A DNA stretch of 64,000 nt from Stenotrophomonas sp. 364 (GTDB lineage Bacteria > Pseudomonadota > Gammaproteobacteria > Xanthomonadales > Xanthomonadaceae), in assembly GCF_009832905.1 (NCBI RefSeq), contig NZ_CP047135.1:4665001-4729000 (forward strand). Direction: 5' to 3'. The notes below the pieces were generated by a model. It was given only the letters and a program-made list of their open reading frames with translations, was not told where the DNA came from and did not search any database. The position numbers and the translations under genes were made by a program. Shown here in pieces: positions 16,396 through 23,917 of the stretch; position 1 is the first letter of the stretch, and each line of letters opens with the position of its first letter.

Positions 16396-18807
16396 GTGAG
16401 CACCGAAACCAGCGCAGCCACCGAGCAGGAAAGCGAGTTCCTTCTGACCTCGCCGCCCACGGCCAACGCCATGAGTGTCACCAAGCGCAACGGCACTACC
16501 GAACTGGTGGATCTGAACAAGATCGTGCGCGCGGTGCAGCGTTGCTGCGAGGGCCTGCACGCGGTGGACCCGATGCGCGTGGCCACCCGCACCATCTCCG
16601 GCCTGTACAACGGCGCCACCACGCAGGAGCTGGACGAGCTGTCCATCCGCACCGCCGCCCTGCTGATCGGTGAAGAGCCCGAGTACGGCCGCCTGGCCGC
16701 GCGCCTGCTGGCCAACTTCATCGCCAAGGAAGTGTCCGGCCAGGAAATCCACGCGTTCTCGCAGTCGGTGGGCCGTGGCCACGAAGTGGGCCTGATCAAC
16801 GCGCGCCTGCTGGACTTCGTGCAGATCAACGCACGCAAGCTCAACGACGCCATCGATCCGTCGCTGGACCTGCATTTCGATTACTTCGGCCTGCGCACCC
16901 TGTACGACCGCTACCTGCTGCGCCATCCGCACACCCGCAAGGTGATCGAGACCCCGCAGCAGTTCTTCCTGCGCATCGCCAGCGCCCTGAGTGAAGACGT
17001 GCCGGAAACCCTGGCGCTGTACAAGCGCATGGGCAACCTGGACTACCTGCCGTCCAGCCCGACCCTGTTCAACTCCGGCACCACCCACGAGCAGCTGTCC
17101 TCGTGCTTCCTGCTGGACTCCCCGCAGGATTCGCTGGAGTCGATCTACGCCAAGTACGGCGACATCGCCCAGCTGTCCAAGTTCAGCGGCGGCATCGGCG
17201 TCAGCTACAGCCGCGTGCGTTCGCGTGGCTCGCTGATCAAGTCGACCAACGGCCATTCCAACGGCATCGTGCCGTGGCTGAAGACCATGGATTCGTCGGT
17301 GGCTGCGGTCAACCAGGGGGGCAAGCGCAAGGGCGCGGCCTGCGTGTACCTGGAAACCTGGCACGCCGACATCGAGGATTTCCTCGAACTGCGTGACAAC
17401 ACCGGTGACGAGTCGCGCCGTGCGCACAACCTGAACCTGGCCAACTGGATCCCCGACCTGTTCATGCAGCGCGTGGAGACCGACCAGGAATGGTCGCTGT
17501 TCGATCCCAGCGTGGTGCCCGAGTTCACCGACCTGTTCGGTGAAGCCTTCGAGCAGGCCTACCTGCAGGCCGAAGCCCAGGGCAAGGCCCAGCGCACCAT
17601 CCCCGCGCGCAAGCTGTACTCGCGGATGATGCGCACCCTGGCCGAGACCGGCAACGGCTGGATGACCTTCAAGGACAAGTGCAACCGCGCCAGCAACCAG
17701 ACCCTGCGTCCGGGCAACGTGATCCACCTGTCCAACCTGTGCACCGAAATCCTGGAAATCACCTCGGCCGAAGAGACCGCGGTGTGCAACCTGGGCTCGA
17801 TCAACCTGGGCAACCATTTCGACGCCCACGGCGAGTTCGATTTCGACAAGCTGGCCAACACCGTGCGCCTGGCCGTGCGCCAGCTCGACCGCGTGATCGA
17901 CCTGAACTTCTACCCGATCGAAACCGCCCGCCGCGGCAACCTGCGCTGGCGTCCGGTCGGCCTGGGCTGCATGGGCCTGCAGGACGTGTTCTTCCGCAAG
18001 CGCCTGGCCTTCGACAGTGCCGAAGCCCGCGCGCTGTCGAAGAAGATCGCCGAAGCGATCTACTTCCACGCCCTGGAAACCTCGTGCGAACTGGCCCAGG
18101 AACGCGGCAAGCACCCGTCCTTCGCCGACACCCGTGCGGCCAGCGGCGAGCTGCAGTTCGACGCCTGGAACGTGGTGCCCGAAGACACCGCCCGTTGGGA
18201 TGCCCTGCGTGAGCGCATCAAGGAACATGGCCTGCGCAACTCGCTGCTGATCGCCATCGCCCCGACCGCGACCATCGCCTCGATCGCCGGTTGCTACGAG
18301 TGCGTCGAGCCGCAGGTGTCCAACCTGTTCAAGCGCGAAACCCTGTCCGGCGACTTCCTGCAGGTCAACCGCTACCTGGTGAACGAGCTGAAGAAGCTGG
18401 GCCACTGGACGCCGGAAATGCGCGACGCGATCAAGATGGCCGAAGGCTCCATCCAGGGCATCGCCCAGATCCCGGAAACCCTGCGTCACATCTACCGCAC
18501 CGCGTGGGAACTGCCGATGCGTTCGCTGATCGACATGGCCGCCGACCGCGGCGCGTTCATCGACCAGTCCGCCTCGCTCAACCTGTTCATGGAAAGCCCG
18601 AGCATCGGCGCGATGTCCTCCATGTACATGTACGCCTGGAAGCAGGGCATCAAGACCACCTACTACCTGCGTTCGCGTCCGGCCACCAAGATCGCCAAGA
18701 CCACGATCAGCCAGGGCTCGCATGCCGCGCCGGAAAAGGTGTTCACGCCGGACGAAGCCGTGGCGTGCTCGCTGGAGAACCCGGAAAGCTGCGAAGCCTG
18801 CCAGTAA
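16396..18807 (+). CDS. nrdA: Class Ia ribonucleoside-diphosphate reductase, alpha subunit
   Basis: A protein of 803 aa from GTG 16396, with AGAGGA upstream; ATG 16471 (MSVTKRNGTTELVDLNK) is an alternative. Residues ~36-120 form an ATP-cone allosteric domain. The catalytic barrel shows SSCFLLD (active-site Cys), the NLCTEI(L) loop with the thiyl-radical Cys, FSGGIGVSYSRVRSRGS, and ASIAGCYECVEPQ. The tail SLENPESCEACQ holds the redox pair Cys-x-x-Cys for re-reduction. With NrdB it reduces ribonucleotides to deoxyribonucleotides. nrdB follows after 236 bases, which hold one GTAG-type palindrome. Confidence 0.95.
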   Translation: MSTETSAATEQESEFLLTSPPTANAMSVTKRNGTTELVDLNKIVRAVQRCCEGLHAVDPMRVATRTISGLYNGATTQELDELSIRTAALLIGEEPEYGRLAARLLANFIAKEVSGQEIHAFSQSVGRGHEVGLINARLLDFVQINARKLNDAIDPSLDLHFDYFGLRTLYDRYLLRHPHTRKVIETPQQFFLRIASALSEDVPETLALYKRMGNLDYLPSSPTLFNSGTTHEQLSSCFLLDSPQDSLESIYAKYGDIAQLSKFSGGIGVSYSRVRSRGSLIKSTNGHSNGIVPWLKTMDSSVAAVNQGGKRKGAACVYLETWHADIEDFLELRDNTGDESRRAHNLNLANWIPDLFMQRVETDQEWSLFDPSVVPEFTDLFGEAFEQAYLQAEAQGKAQRTIPARKLYSRMMRTLAETGNGWMTFKDKCNRASNQTLRPGNVIHLSNLCTEILEITSAEETAVCNLGSINLGNHFDAHGEFDFDKLANTVRLAVRQLDRVIDLNFYPIETARRGNLRWRPVGLGCMGLQDVFFRKRLAFDSAEARALSKKIAEAIYFHALETSCELAQERGKHPSFADTRAASGELQFDAWNVVPEDTARWDALRERIKEHGLRNSLLIAIAPTATIASIAGCYECVEPQVSNLFKRETLSGDFLQVNRYLVNELKKLGHWTPEMRDAIKMAEGSIQGIAQIPETLRHIYRTAWELPMRSLIDMAADRGAFIDQSASLNLFMESPSIGAMSSMYMYAWKQGIKTTYYLRSRPATKIAKTTISQGSHAAPEKVFTPDEAVACSLENPESCEACQ

Positions 18808-18842
18808 AAGGCGTGCCGGCCCGATGGGCCGGCGCCCCGGTC

Positions 18843-18865
18843 GGTACCCACCGTTGGTGGGTACG
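18843..18865. repeat. GTAG-type palindrome between nrdA and nrdB
   Basis: GGTACCCACC-GTT-GGTGGGTACG forms a hairpin with a 3-base loop. It lies 36 bases after the nrdA stop in the 236-base nrdA-nrdB gap and may attenuate or stabilise the transcript between the two subunits. The rest of the gap holds nothing else recognisable. Confidence 0.65.
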
Positions 18866-19043
18866 GAAAATGATCGACACCGCTTGAACGCCGGGCCCAG
18901 CCCGGCGGCTTCACCGCTCCACCCCAAACACGCTGACACCGGCGGGCACAGACTGCCCGCGGTGCCGGAAGCCCGCCGCGCACACGCGCGGGTCTTTCGA
19001 CGCTTCCCCCCCGGAAGCCGCCAACTGAACCAAGGAACCCCCC

Positions 19044-20063
19044 ATGGCAGACACGCCGCGCCAGATGTTGCTCGATCCAGGTTTTGAACTGACCCTGCGC
19101 CCGATGCGCTACCCGCAGTTCTATGACATGTATCGCAACGCGATCAAAAACACCTGGACTGTCGAGGAAATCAATTTCCAGATCGACATCAGCGACCTGC
19201 ACAGCAAGATGTCGCCGGGCGAACGCCACTTGATCCACCGTCTGGTCGCGTTCTTCGCCACCGGCGATTCGATCGTGTCCAACAACCTGGTGCTGAACCT
19301 GTACCAGCACTTGAACGCGCCCGAAGCCCGCATGTACCTGTCGCGCCAGTTGTATGAAGAAGCGCTGCACGTGCAGTTCTACCTGACCCTGCTCGACAAC
19401 TACCTGCCCGATCCGGATGAGCGCGTCAAAGCGTTCGCCGCGGTGGAGAACATCGACTCGATCAAGAAGAAGGCCGATTTCTGCTTCAAGTGGATCGACT
19501 CGATCCAGGACCTGCGCCGCATCGAAACCCGCGAGGAGCGCCGGCAGTTCCTGCTCAACCAGATCTGCTTTGCCGCGTGCATCGAAGGCCTGTTCTTCTT
19601 CGCGGCCTTCGCTTACGTGTACTACTTCCGTTCGCGCGGCCTGCTCAACGGCCTGGCCTCGGGCACCAACTGGGTGTTCCGCGACGAAAGCGCGCACATG
19701 GAGTTCGCCTTCGAGTGCGTGGACGTGATCCGCGAGGAAGAGCCGGACCTGTTCGACGATGCGATGAAGCAGCAGGTCTATGACATGCTGGCCGAAGCCA
19801 TCGAATGCGAAGTGCAGTTCGCCGAAGACGTGCTGTCCGGCGGCGTGGCGGGCATTTCCACCCGCGACATGCGCCAGTACCTGCAGCACTGCGCCGACAA
19901 CCATTTCCACCGCCTGGGCATGGAGCGCAAGTACAACGTGCGCAACCCGCTGAGCTTCATGGAACTGCAGGACGTGCAGGAACTGACCAACTTCTTCGAA
20001 CGCCGCTCCTCGGCCTACCAGGTAGGCGTGAAGGGCGAAGTCTCGTTCGACATGTCGTTCTGA
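19044..20063 (+). CDS. nrdB: Class I ribonucleoside-diphosphate reductase, beta subunit
   Basis: A protein of 339 aa starting at ATG 19044 after CCAAGGAACC. The ferritin-like radical subunit shows the metal/tyrosine motif E106-x-x-H109-x-x-x-Y113 (YEEALHVQFY); Tyr113 is the candidate radical tyrosine. Further metal ligands lie in CIEGLFFFAAFAYVYYF and FRDESAHMEFAF. The C-terminus (KGEVSFDMSF) is the peptide that docks to the alpha subunit. It supplies the radical to NrdA. A strong terminator follows. Confidence 0.95.
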   Translation: MADTPRQMLLDPGFELTLRPMRYPQFYDMYRNAIKNTWTVEEINFQIDISDLHSKMSPGERHLIHRLVAFFATGDSIVSNNLVLNLYQHLNAPEARMYLSRQLYEEALHVQFYLTLLDNYLPDPDERVKAFAAVENIDSIKKKADFCFKWIDSIQDLRRIETREERRQFLLNQICFAACIEGLFFFAAFAYVYYFRSRGLLNGLASGTNWVFRDESAHMEFAFECVDVIREEEPDLFDDAMKQQVYDMLAEAIECEVQFAEDVLSGGVAGISTRDMRQYLQHCADNHFHRLGMERKYNVRNPLSFMELQDVQELTNFFERRSSAYQVGVKGEVSFDMSF

Positions 20064-20086
20064 TTCCCGCGCCACACGCATCAACG

Positions 20087-20115
20087 AAAACCCCGGCCCC
20101 GCGCCGGGGTTTTTC
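20087..20115 (+). terminator. Rho-independent terminator after nrdB
   Basis: The stem CCCCGGC/GCCGGGG (20091-20097 and 20103-20109) with a 5-base loop is flanked by AAAA and followed by TTTTTT. It lies 24 bases after the nrdB stop. Confidence 0.9.
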
Positions 20116-20128
20116 GTTCCCGCGCGAC

Positions 20129-20200
20129 GGTAGAGCCACCCCATGGGTGGCTGCGCGCGGTGCCGGTGCCAGGCGCAGCCACCCATGGGGTGGCTCTACC
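20129..20200. repeat. Inverted pair of GTAG-type palindromes
   Basis: GGTAGAGCCACCCCATGGGT (20129 onward, to 20154) and its reverse complement (20175-20200) face each other across 20 bases. Each is itself palindromic and together they can form one long hairpin. The core here is CCACCCC-ATG-GGTGG, unlike the CGACC core elsewhere in the window, so it is a different subfamily. It follows the nrdB terminator. Confidence 0.75.
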
Positions 20201-20275
20201 CGGATAACGCGACACCACCACACCACCCCCTGCCGTATCATCCGCGCCGACCCCACACCCCAACCGGCCACCCCC

Positions 20276-20689
20276 ATGTCCACCACCCCAGACCCCATCC
20301 CGCCCACTGAAATCAGCATGGCCGAGATCGTCTTCCCCAACCACACCAACCACCTGGGCACCCTGTTCGGTGGCCAGGCGCTGGCCTGGATGGACAAGGC
20401 GGCCTTCCTCGCCGCGGCCCGCTACTCGCGCCGCACCGTGGTCACCGCGCGCTCGGACCAGGTCGATTTCAAGCTGCCGATCCGCATCGGCCAGATGGTG
20501 GAAACCATCGGTCGCATCGTCGAAGTGGGTCGCAGCTCGATGAAGGTGGAAGTGGAACTGATCGCCGAAGACCTGCACAGCGGCGAGCGCAAGCTCTGCA
20601 CCCGCGGGCACTTCGTGATGATCGCGCTGGACGCCGATGGCCATCCCATTGCCGTGCCGCCGCTGCCCGACGCCATTCCCGGCCCGTAA
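20276..20689 (+). CDS. Acyl-CoA thioesterase (hotdog fold, YciA-like)
   Basis: A protein of 137 aa from ATG 20276. The hotdog-fold signature is NHLGTLFGGQALAWMDKAA followed by DQVDFKLPIRIGQMVE, where the Asp of ARSDQ and the central helix form the active site in the family. It probably hydrolyses medium or short acyl-CoA in the cytoplasm. No ribosome site is obvious, but the conserved part begins shortly after this start (PPTEISMAEIVFPN). The sirtuin gene follows after 41 bases. Confidence 0.88.
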   Translation: MSTTPDPIPPTEISMAEIVFPNHTNHLGTLFGGQALAWMDKAAFLAAARYSRRTVVTARSDQVDFKLPIRIGQMVETIGRIVEVGRSSMKVEVELIAEDLHSGERKLCTRGHFVMIALDADGHPIAVPPLPDAIPGP

Positions 20690-20730
20690 CCGCGATTGCG
20701 TTGCCCGCCGCGCGCCCCCACCTGTAGACC

Positions 20731-21552
20731 ATGACCCGCCCGCTCGCCGACTTCATCGACCGCGCCCAGCGCCTGTTCGTGCTCACCGGCGCCGGCTGCA
20801 GCACCGACTCGGGCATCCCGGACTACCGTGATGCCGACGGCCAGTGGAAGCGCACCCCGCCGGTGACCTACCAGGCCTTCATGGGCGAGCTGGCGACCCG
20901 CCAGCGCTACTGGGCGCGCAGCCTGCTGGGCTGGCCGCGCTTCGGCCATGCCCGCCCGAACGGCACCCACGCCGCGCTGGCGGCGCTGGAAGCCCGCGGT
21001 CGGCTGGAAGTGCTGCTCACCCAGAACGTGGACCGGCTACACCAGCGCGCCGGCAGCCGTGACGTCATCGACCTGCACGGACGGCTCGACCAGGTGCGCT
21101 GCATGGGCTGCGAAGCCCGCACCCCGCGTGAAGATTTCCAGCACGTGCTGCTGGCCCACAACCCCGGCTGGGACCAGCTCGACGCGGCCCTGGCCCCGGA
21201 CGGCGACGCCGACCTGGACGGGGTGGACTTCAGCCCGTTCCAGGTGCCGTCATGCCCGCACTGCGGCGGCATCCTCAAGCCGGATGTGGTCTTCTTCGGC
21301 GAAAACGTTCCCCGCGAGCGGGTGGCTGCCGTCCACGCGCACCTTGCCCGGGCCGACGCCGTGCTGGTGGTGGGCTCCTCGCTGATGGTCTATTCGGGCT
21401 TCCGCTTCGTCCAGGCCGCGGCCAACGCCGGGATCCCGGTGGCCGCGCTCAACCTCGGCCGCACGCGCGCCGACGACCTGCTCAGCCTGAAGATCGAGCA
21501 GCCGTGCGCGGCCGCACTGGCCTTCCTGCTGCCGTCGGCCAGCACCGCCTGA
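20731..21552 (+). CDS. Sir2-family NAD-dependent protein deacylase
   Basis: A protein of 273 aa. NAD-binding GAGCSTDSGIPDYRD, TQNVDRLHQRAG with the catalytic His in DLHGRLDQVRC, and two zinc Cys pairs (CMGC and CPHC) are all present, followed by GGILKPDVVFFGENVP. The acidic insertion between the Cys pairs (DGDADLDGVDF) is longer than in short bacterial sirtuins. It removes acyl groups from lysines, consuming NAD, and may link to the NAD salvage genes 11 kb away. Its target proteins are not shown. Confidence 0.9.
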   Translation: MTRPLADFIDRAQRLFVLTGAGCSTDSGIPDYRDADGQWKRTPPVTYQAFMGELATRQRYWARSLLGWPRFGHARPNGTHAALAALEARGRLEVLLTQNVDRLHQRAGSRDVIDLHGRLDQVRCMGCEARTPREDFQHVLLAHNPGWDQLDAALAPDGDADLDGVDFSPFQVPSCPHCGGILKPDVVFFGENVPRERVAAVHAHLARADAVLVVGSSLMVYSGFRFVQAAANAGIPVAALNLGRTRADDLLSLKIEQPCAAALAFLLPSASTA

Positions 21553-21651
21553 GCGTCGTCGCGAAACACTGATCCACCGATGCGGTTGCCTTGCGCGCGC
21601 AGCAGGAGTGCAATAACGCCCGGTTTTCCCGTTTCTGCCAGAGTCCCCCAC

Positions 21652-22761
21652 TTGAGCCAGCTCTTTTCTTCCGTTTCCTTTGGCCCGCTGTCGCTGGCCA
21701 ACCGCATCGTCATCGCCCCGATGTGCCAGTACTCCTCCACCGATGGCCTGGCCAACGACTGGCACCAGATCCACCTGGGCCAGCTGTCGCAGTCCGGCGC
21801 CGGCCTGCTGATCCTGGAAGCCACCGCCGTGCTGCCCGAAGGCCGCATCAGCTGGGCCGACCTGGGCTTGTGGAACGATGACACCGAAGCGGCGCTCAAG
21901 AAGGTGATCGACGCGGTGAAGCGCTGGTCGCCCATGCCGATCGGCATCCAGCTGGGCCATGCCGGGCGCAAGGCATCCTCGGCCCGGCCGTGGGACGGCG
22001 GCGGCGCACTGCCGGCCACCGACCCGCGCGCCTGGACCACGCTGGCGCCGTCGGCGATTCCGTTCCACCCCACCGACCCGACCCCGCAGGCGCTGGACGC
22101 GGCCGGCATCGATGCGATCGTGGACGCCTTCGTGGCGGCCGCCCAGCGCGCCGAACGCATCGGCCTGGACCTGATCGAACTGCACGCCGCGCATGGCTAC
22201 CTGCTGCACCAGTTCCTGTCGCCGCTGAGCAACAAGCGCGATGACGAATACGGCGGCTCGCTGCAGAACCGCATGCGCCTGCTGGTGCGCGTGTTTGACG
22301 CAGTACGCGAAGCGGTCAGCGACGGTATCGCGGTGGGCGTACGGATCTCGGCCAGCGACTGGGTGGCCGGCGGCTGGGATATTGAACAGACCACCACCCT
22401 GGCGCACGTGCTCGATGGCCGTGGCTGCCAGTTCCTGCACGTGTCCAGCGGCGGCAACGACCCGCGCCAGCAGATTCCGCTGTCGCCGGGCTACCAGGTG
22501 CCGTTCGCCGAGGCGATCAAGGCGCAGAAGCTGCGCATGCCGGTGATTGCGGTGGGCCTGATCACCGACCCGGCCCAGGCCGAGTCGATCCTGCGCCACA
22601 GCCATGCCGATGCCATCGCGCTGGCCCGCGGCATCCTCTACGACCCGCGCTGGCCGTGGCACGCCGCCGCCGCCCTGGGCGATTCGCTGGAACCGGCACC
22701 GCAGTACCTGCGCTGCGAACCGCGCGAAGCACGCGGCGTGTTCATCGCACCGCCGCGCTGA
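21652..22761 (+). CDS. NADH:flavin oxidoreductase, old yellow enzyme (YqjM/NamA class)
   Basis: A protein of 369 aa if it starts at TTG 21652 (reading M-S-QLFSSVSFGPLSLANR); an ATG at 21580 adds 24 unlike-family residues. It is an FMN TIM barrel with the thermophilic-like motif IAPMCQYSS (regulatory Cys), GIQLGHAGRKAS with the substrate-binding His, and LHAAHGYLLHQFLSPLSNKR followed by DDEYGGSLQNR. It reduces activated C=C bonds using NAD(P)H. The LysR gene converges on it after 43 bases. Confidence 0.88.
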   Translation: MSQLFSSVSFGPLSLANRIVIAPMCQYSSTDGLANDWHQIHLGQLSQSGAGLLILEATAVLPEGRISWADLGLWNDDTEAALKKVIDAVKRWSPMPIGIQLGHAGRKASSARPWDGGGALPATDPRAWTTLAPSAIPFHPTDPTPQALDAAGIDAIVDAFVAAAQRAERIGLDLIELHAAHGYLLHQFLSPLSNKRDDEYGGSLQNRMRLLVRVFDAVREAVSDGIAVGVRISASDWVAGGWDIEQTTTLAHVLDGRGCQFLHVSSGGNDPRQQIPLSPGYQVPFAEAIKAQKLRMPVIAVGLITDPAQAESILRHSHADAIALARGILYDPRWPWHAAAALGDSLEPAPQYLRCEPREARGVFIAPPR

Positions 22762-22804
22762 CCCCAACCGCAGGCGGTGGCCCCGTGCCATCGCCTGCGT
22801 GCGG

Positions 22805-23737
22805 TCAGGCCACGTCCACCCGCCACTCGGCCGGCAGCCCCTCGACGATGTGCGTCATCAACGCGCGCACCTTCGGGGTCAGGTCGCGGCGGTCGCTGAC
22901 ACACAAAAACAGCCGCATCGGCTCGGGCAACGCCTGTGCATCGCCGGCTTCATTGCCTTCGAACAGGGCCTGCAGTTCACCGCGCGCCAAATAGGGCGCG
23001 GCCACGAACGCCGCCAGGCGGGTGATGCCGCCGCCGGCCAGCGCCATCGCGGCCAGCGCATCGATATCGTCGCTGACCAGCGCCGGACTCACCTCGGCAT
23101 CGAAGCGCAGCCCGTCGCGCACGAACCCCCAGCGAAGGTGCCGACCGTCCTTGGGGTGCCGGAACAACAGGCAGCGGTGCTCACGCAACGCCTCGGGCGT
23201 GCGCGGCACGCCGGTGCGCGCCAGGTACGACGGCGCCGCACAGAACACGAACGGCACCTGCGCGATCGGCCGCGCCACGAGCCCTTCTTCCAGCTGCGGT
23301 TCGATGCGGATGCTCACGTCCACGTCTTCGCGCGCATGGTCCACCGCCCGGTCGGCCAGCAGCAGTTCGATCGCCAGCCGAGGGTAGCGTGCCTTCAGCG
23401 ACGGCAGCAGCGGGGCCAGCTTGTGCCGCCCGAACGAGGTGCTGCAGGCGATCCGCAGCCGGCCCTCGGGGGTGGCGTCCAGGTCGGTCACCGCTGCCTG
23501 CGCGCGTTGCAGGTCGCGTTCGATGTAGCGCACCTGGGCCAAGTACAGCGCGCCGCGCTCGGTCAGCGCCAGCTGGCGGGTGGTGCGGTTGAACAGGCGC
23601 ACGCCCAGGTGCGCCTCCAGCCGGGCGATGTTCTGCCCGACCGCCGCCGCGCTGATGCCCAGCGTGCGCGCCGCCGCGGCCAGGCTGCCGGCGTCGGCGG
23701 TGCGGATGAAGCTGCGGATTGACTGGAGAATATTCAT
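22805..23737 (-). CDS. LysR-family transcriptional regulator
   Basis: A protein of 310 aa from ATG 23737, preceded by GGCGG; ATG 23749 is possible. The N-terminal winged helix contains ARTLGISAAAVGQNIARLEA and VRLFNRTTRQLALTERG, the standard LysR DNA-binding region. The C-terminal part is a periplasmic-binding-like effector domain. It is divergent from the pyruvate dehydrogenase-like gene, separated by ~180 bases, and is therefore likely its regulator. Effector unknown. Confidence 0.9.
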   Translation of the reverse strand: MNILQSIRSFIRTADAGSLAAAARTLGISAAAVGQNIARLEAHLGVRLFNRTTRQLALTERGALYLAQVRYIERDLQRAQAAVTDLDATPEGRLRIACSTSFGRHKLAPLLPSLKARYPRLAIELLLADRAVDHAREDVDVSIRIEPQLEEGLVARPIAQVPFVFCAAPSYLARTGVPRTPEALREHRCLLFRHPKDGRHLRWGFVRDGLRFDAEVSPALVSDDIDALAAMALAGGGITRLAAFVAAPYLARGELQALFEGNEAGDAQALPEPMRLFLCVSDRRDLTPKVRALMTHIVEGLPAEWRVDVA

Positions 23738-23917
23738 GGTGACCGCCATTCTCGCCTGTGATTGCAAAGTTTGTCTTTCTAAAGAGCCAACAGGGCCCGA
23801 TCTACCGGCAGCCCCGGCCCGCTCCTAAGGTGTTTGTCCCCGCCAGCCCCGGGGCAGCGCCGCCCCCTCCGGCGTGCGCAGCGCCCCGGGCCTGGCCGCC
23901 TTTGCCGGAGATGGACC

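Noticed and set aside
16375..18939. An 854-codon open frame on the minus strand
   Set aside because: Antisense shadow of nrdA, with His/Gln/Gly-rich low-information sequence.
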